A DNA stretch of 64,000 nt, taken from assembly GCF_040939455.1 (NCBI RefSeq), contig NC_134116.1, positions 46,267,400 through 46,331,399 on the forward strand. The letters are read 5' to 3'. This document shows positions 61,290 through 64,000 of the stretch, piece by piece. Origin of the DNA: Microcebus murinus (lineage: Eukaryota > Chordata > Mammalia > Primates > Cheirogaleidae). Numbering within the stretch: the stretch's first letter is position 1; every line of letters begins with the position of its first letter. The position numbers were made by a program, and so were the translations under genes. The notes under the pieces were generated by a model. The model was not told the DNA's origin. It was given only the letters and a program-made list of their open reading frames with translations, and ran no database searches.

Positions 61290-62265
61290 GCACTGCAGTA
61301 GTGTCTTTTATGAAAAAATAATGATCAATGAATATATGTTCAACATCATCTACTATAGAACTGAAAATAAAAACCACAAAGAGATATTGCTGCATGCCTA
61401 TCTGAATGGTTAAAATAAAAAAAAAAAATGTGATAACACCAAATACAGGTAATGATGGTAAGAAACTTAATCACTCATTCAGTGCTTTTGGAAATGAAAA
61501 ATGGCTAAGCCACTCAGAAAAAGGGTTTGGCAGTTTCTTAAGAACTATGCACTTGGCATATTTAGCCTGACAATTGCACTGTTAGACATTTATCTCAGAG
61601 AAGTGAAAATATGTTCATACAAAAACCTGTATACAAACATTCATAGTAGCTTTATTCATAATAGCTAAAACCTGTAAACAACTCAGATTCCCTCTAATGT
61701 TGAGTGGTTAAACAGTTACACATACATACCAAGGAATACTACTTAACAACAATAAGAGACACACTATTTATACACACGATGACTGGGATGGATCTCCAGA
61801 GAATTATATTAATTTGAAAAGTAAATCACAAGAGATTGTATACTATATGATTTCATTTATATAACATTCTTCAAAAAATGTAAAAGTAGAGATAGAAAAG
61901 TGGTTAGTAGTTTGCAAGAATTTGAGACTGTGTGTTGGGGAAGGTGGATGTGTGTATAAAGGCATAGCTTAAGGGAACCTCAAGGTCATAGAACAGTCCT
62001 TTGTCTTTGTGGTGGTGGATGCATAAATCTAAATGTGATAAAGTTTCATTGAAATACACATATACACATGCATATACAGGAGTGCATATAGAACTAATGA
62101 AATGTAAATCAGTTCTGTAGAACCAATATTAGCTTCTGATTTTGATACTATCTATTATTATGCCAGATGGTACCATTGTGGGATACAGGGTGAAGAGTAA
62201 AAAGGTATCTCTCTGTACAAATGTTGAAACTTCTTAGAAATCTATAATTATTTCAAAAGAAAAAA
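61290..62265 (+). mobile_element. Old L1M (L1MC/L1ME-like) 3' end
   Basis: It follows the sense order of old L1 ORF2 tail and 3'UTR: 'gcactgttagacatttatct', 'tagctttattcataatagct', 'gatgactgggatggatctcc', 'tgtatactatatgatttcat', and the terminal 'aatctataattatttcaaaa'. Frames are broken throughout. Confidence 0.8.
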
Positions 62266-63297
62266 TAACAGCACAACAAAAAATATGCAGGTGTTACTTA
62301 GTTTTTATTCTCCAAAGATTTTAACCTAGCCAGGGAGAGTGTTGACAAGACCAAATAGTCTAATGAAGTGTAAAAATACTAGGGTAGGTAACATGGGTAC
62401 TCTAGAAGAATTTGGCAGAATTAGTTAAACTAAAATTGTGAAGGGTTAAATTTGAAATTAATGAAAATTTAGAACAAACATCTAATAGTAATTTTCTTCT
62501 ATGCTACATCTTTACATGTGTAATCCACCAAATATTTTTCAAACCTACCCTCAACACCAACGTGCATTTCTCTTCTTGATAATCTATTTTTAATAGATAC
62601 ATTCTACAATAAAGATGAGCCAATGAGTCTCAATATCCAGGAAAAATGAACATGTTTTTAAATAAACAATAGCACAGGCAAGAAAGAGATAATTATGAAT
62701 AAATATTTCCTTTGAAGAGGAAATAAAACACCCTTAAGTTTATGAGGGGAGAGGAAGAAACAAGGGAGTGATAAAAGAGGCAAAAGATCAGTAAAGTAAA
62801 TGTTGGTTCTCTTCATTGGATGATCATAACCCAGATTAAAGGGCAATTGAATCACCCACGAGGTTTAGAAAACTCCTTGTGGTATATAGCTTGCCTCCTG
62901 CTTCTTGAGATGTAGTTTGGAAAATTTATTTGTGCCCACATTACTCAACTACAGGGGACCCCATTCTTTGGATTCAAAGTAGATGCTGAATGGTAATTTG
63001 GAAGAAAAAAAAAAATTAAGAGCACTCTCACAAAGACAGAAATTCTCAGTTATGTAAGAAGGACAATGACATGCTGACAAATAGGTCTTATTAGGCCTGT
63101 CATTAAAATCAGGAAGTAGTGCATGAAGACCTTGAGAGAGGAGACTATGTATGGCCAATCATTCTCAATAGAAAAAATTCTGCTTGAAACCCAGATGGAC
63201 AGGTAGAGACCAGCTGCACCTGAATAAGTAACAGCTCTTAATAACACAGGAAAGATGAATCACTATCATTAGGACTCAATGACAACTCAGAAACACA
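62266..63297. other. Unclassified stretch
   Basis: The minus-strand open frames at 62658-62855 and 62949-63247 show no domain. No gene is supported. Confidence 0.5.
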
Positions 63298-63453
63298 TGT
63301 TATGGACTAGATTATGTCTTGCCAGAATTCATATATTGAACTTCTAACCTCTATTGTAGCTATTTTTGGAGATAGAGCCTTTAAGGTAGTAATTAAGGTT
63401 TCTCTTCCTCTCTCTCCCTCTCTCTCTGTCTCTTTCTCTCCATTTCTGTGTGT

Positions 63454-63506
<53 letters not shown>

Positions 63507-63703
63507 ATCAGAGACAAGGCCATATGAGGACACAGTGGGAAGTTGTCTACAAGCCAAAAAGTGTGGTCTTACTAGAAATCAACTCTGACAATACCTTTAT
63601 CATACATTTCCAGGCTCTAGAACTGTGAGAGTTCTTAAATTTCTGTTGTTTCAGCCAACTAGTCTGTGGTATTTTGTTTGGCAGCTCAAGCAGACTAATA
63701 TAC
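63298..63703 (+). mobile_element. MaLR LTR (MLT1-like) with embedded microsatellite
   Basis: It starts 'tgttatggactagattatgt' and continues 'gaattcatatattgaacttc', 'tttggagatagagccttt', then after the microsatellite 'gacaaggccatatgaggaca', 'ccaggctctagaactgtgag' and the end 'cagactaatata'. This is the MLT1/MaLR LTR order. The central part is replaced by a CT-rich and TG-rich tract. Confidence 0.85.
63407..63504. repeat. (CT)n-rich then (TG)n compound microsatellite
   Basis: A CT-rich tract (63401-63440) leads into a TG tract (63447-63504) of about 29 units with one TA interruption. It makes the Val/Cys repeat frame on the plus strand. Confidence 0.95.
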
Positions 63704-64000
63704 TCCACCTCTAAAAAATTAAAAATTCCTAAATTTTCCCTGTACCTTATTTTGGAAAATTTCGTTATTTGATAATAAAAGAGAATTTGGTGATATTATA
63801 AATTGCATATACAACATGAAAGGAAGAAAGTGTGGTGGAAAGAACTTGGAATTTGATCTTTGAATTGATTAATTTTTTTATGCAAACAAGTCTGATTTAA
63901 ACCAAAAGAGATTATTTGAACTATAGTTTATCAATTTAAACCCTGCCATCCAATTTTTAAATCACATGCAAGAAAGAAAGACAAGGAAGAAAATATTCAA
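63704..64000. other. Unclassified AT-rich end of window
   Basis: I see no gene or recognisable repeat. Confidence 0.5.

Overview
This window is AT-rich, gene-poor mammalian nuclear DNA. The repeats point to a strepsirrhine primate (lemur or loris lineage). The youngest L1 3' ends (about 349-642, 11305-12110, 21509-21715, 49275-49786) have a 3' tail that I recognise as lemur-type, with the antisense landmark TTTCAGCATATTATGGGGG. The Alu copies (15711-16002, 32932-33286, 41347-41609) carry strepsirrhine-style features such as 'gctaggattacagg' and 'gctgacgccacgg'. I could not run a database search, so the exact species is not fixed.

I can support no intact host protein-coding gene, tRNA, rRNA or CRISPR array. 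All longer open reading frames are L1 ORF2 tails, microsatellite translations, an endogenous-retrovirus remnant, a DNA-transposon remnant or chance.

Layout: 1-1043 holds a (GT)n tract and a MaLR LTR split by an L1 3' end. 1854-2037 is a MER5-like hAT MITE. 2750-5260 is an old L1M covering ORF1 and the first part of ORF2, and it abuts an ERV-L-like pol/integrase relic (5310-5850). 7023-8165 holds two abutting LTR-like blocks. 8408-12110 is a stack of three L1 3' ends, all on the minus strand, the oldest split by a solo LTR. 12290-13900 holds an unclassified L1-5'UTR-like block and a broken reading frame. 13900-32370 is mostly unique AT-rich DNA with one Alu, one L1 tip, an L2, MIRs, microsatellites and a complete 450-bp TA-flanked DNA transposon (19544-19993). 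32370-34760 has two MIRs, an Alu with perfect target-site duplications and an L2. 36300-37640 is an old L1M on the minus strand. 39313-39494 is a recent 101-bp tandem duplication. 48184-49995 holds an L1/Alu chimera, another lemur-type L1 tip and a 209-nt pure pyrimidine tract. 54050-57715 is an L1 with its 5'UTR and ORF1 joined directly to the ORF2 tail and 3'UTR. 58580-59190 (LTR), 61290-62265 (L1M) and 63298-63703 (MaLR LTR containing a microsatellite) close the window.

There are no operons or gene circuits here. The window's information is its record of nested transposition. The most notable element is the 450-bp DNA transposon, because it looks young and DNA-transposon activity is rare in recent primate history.
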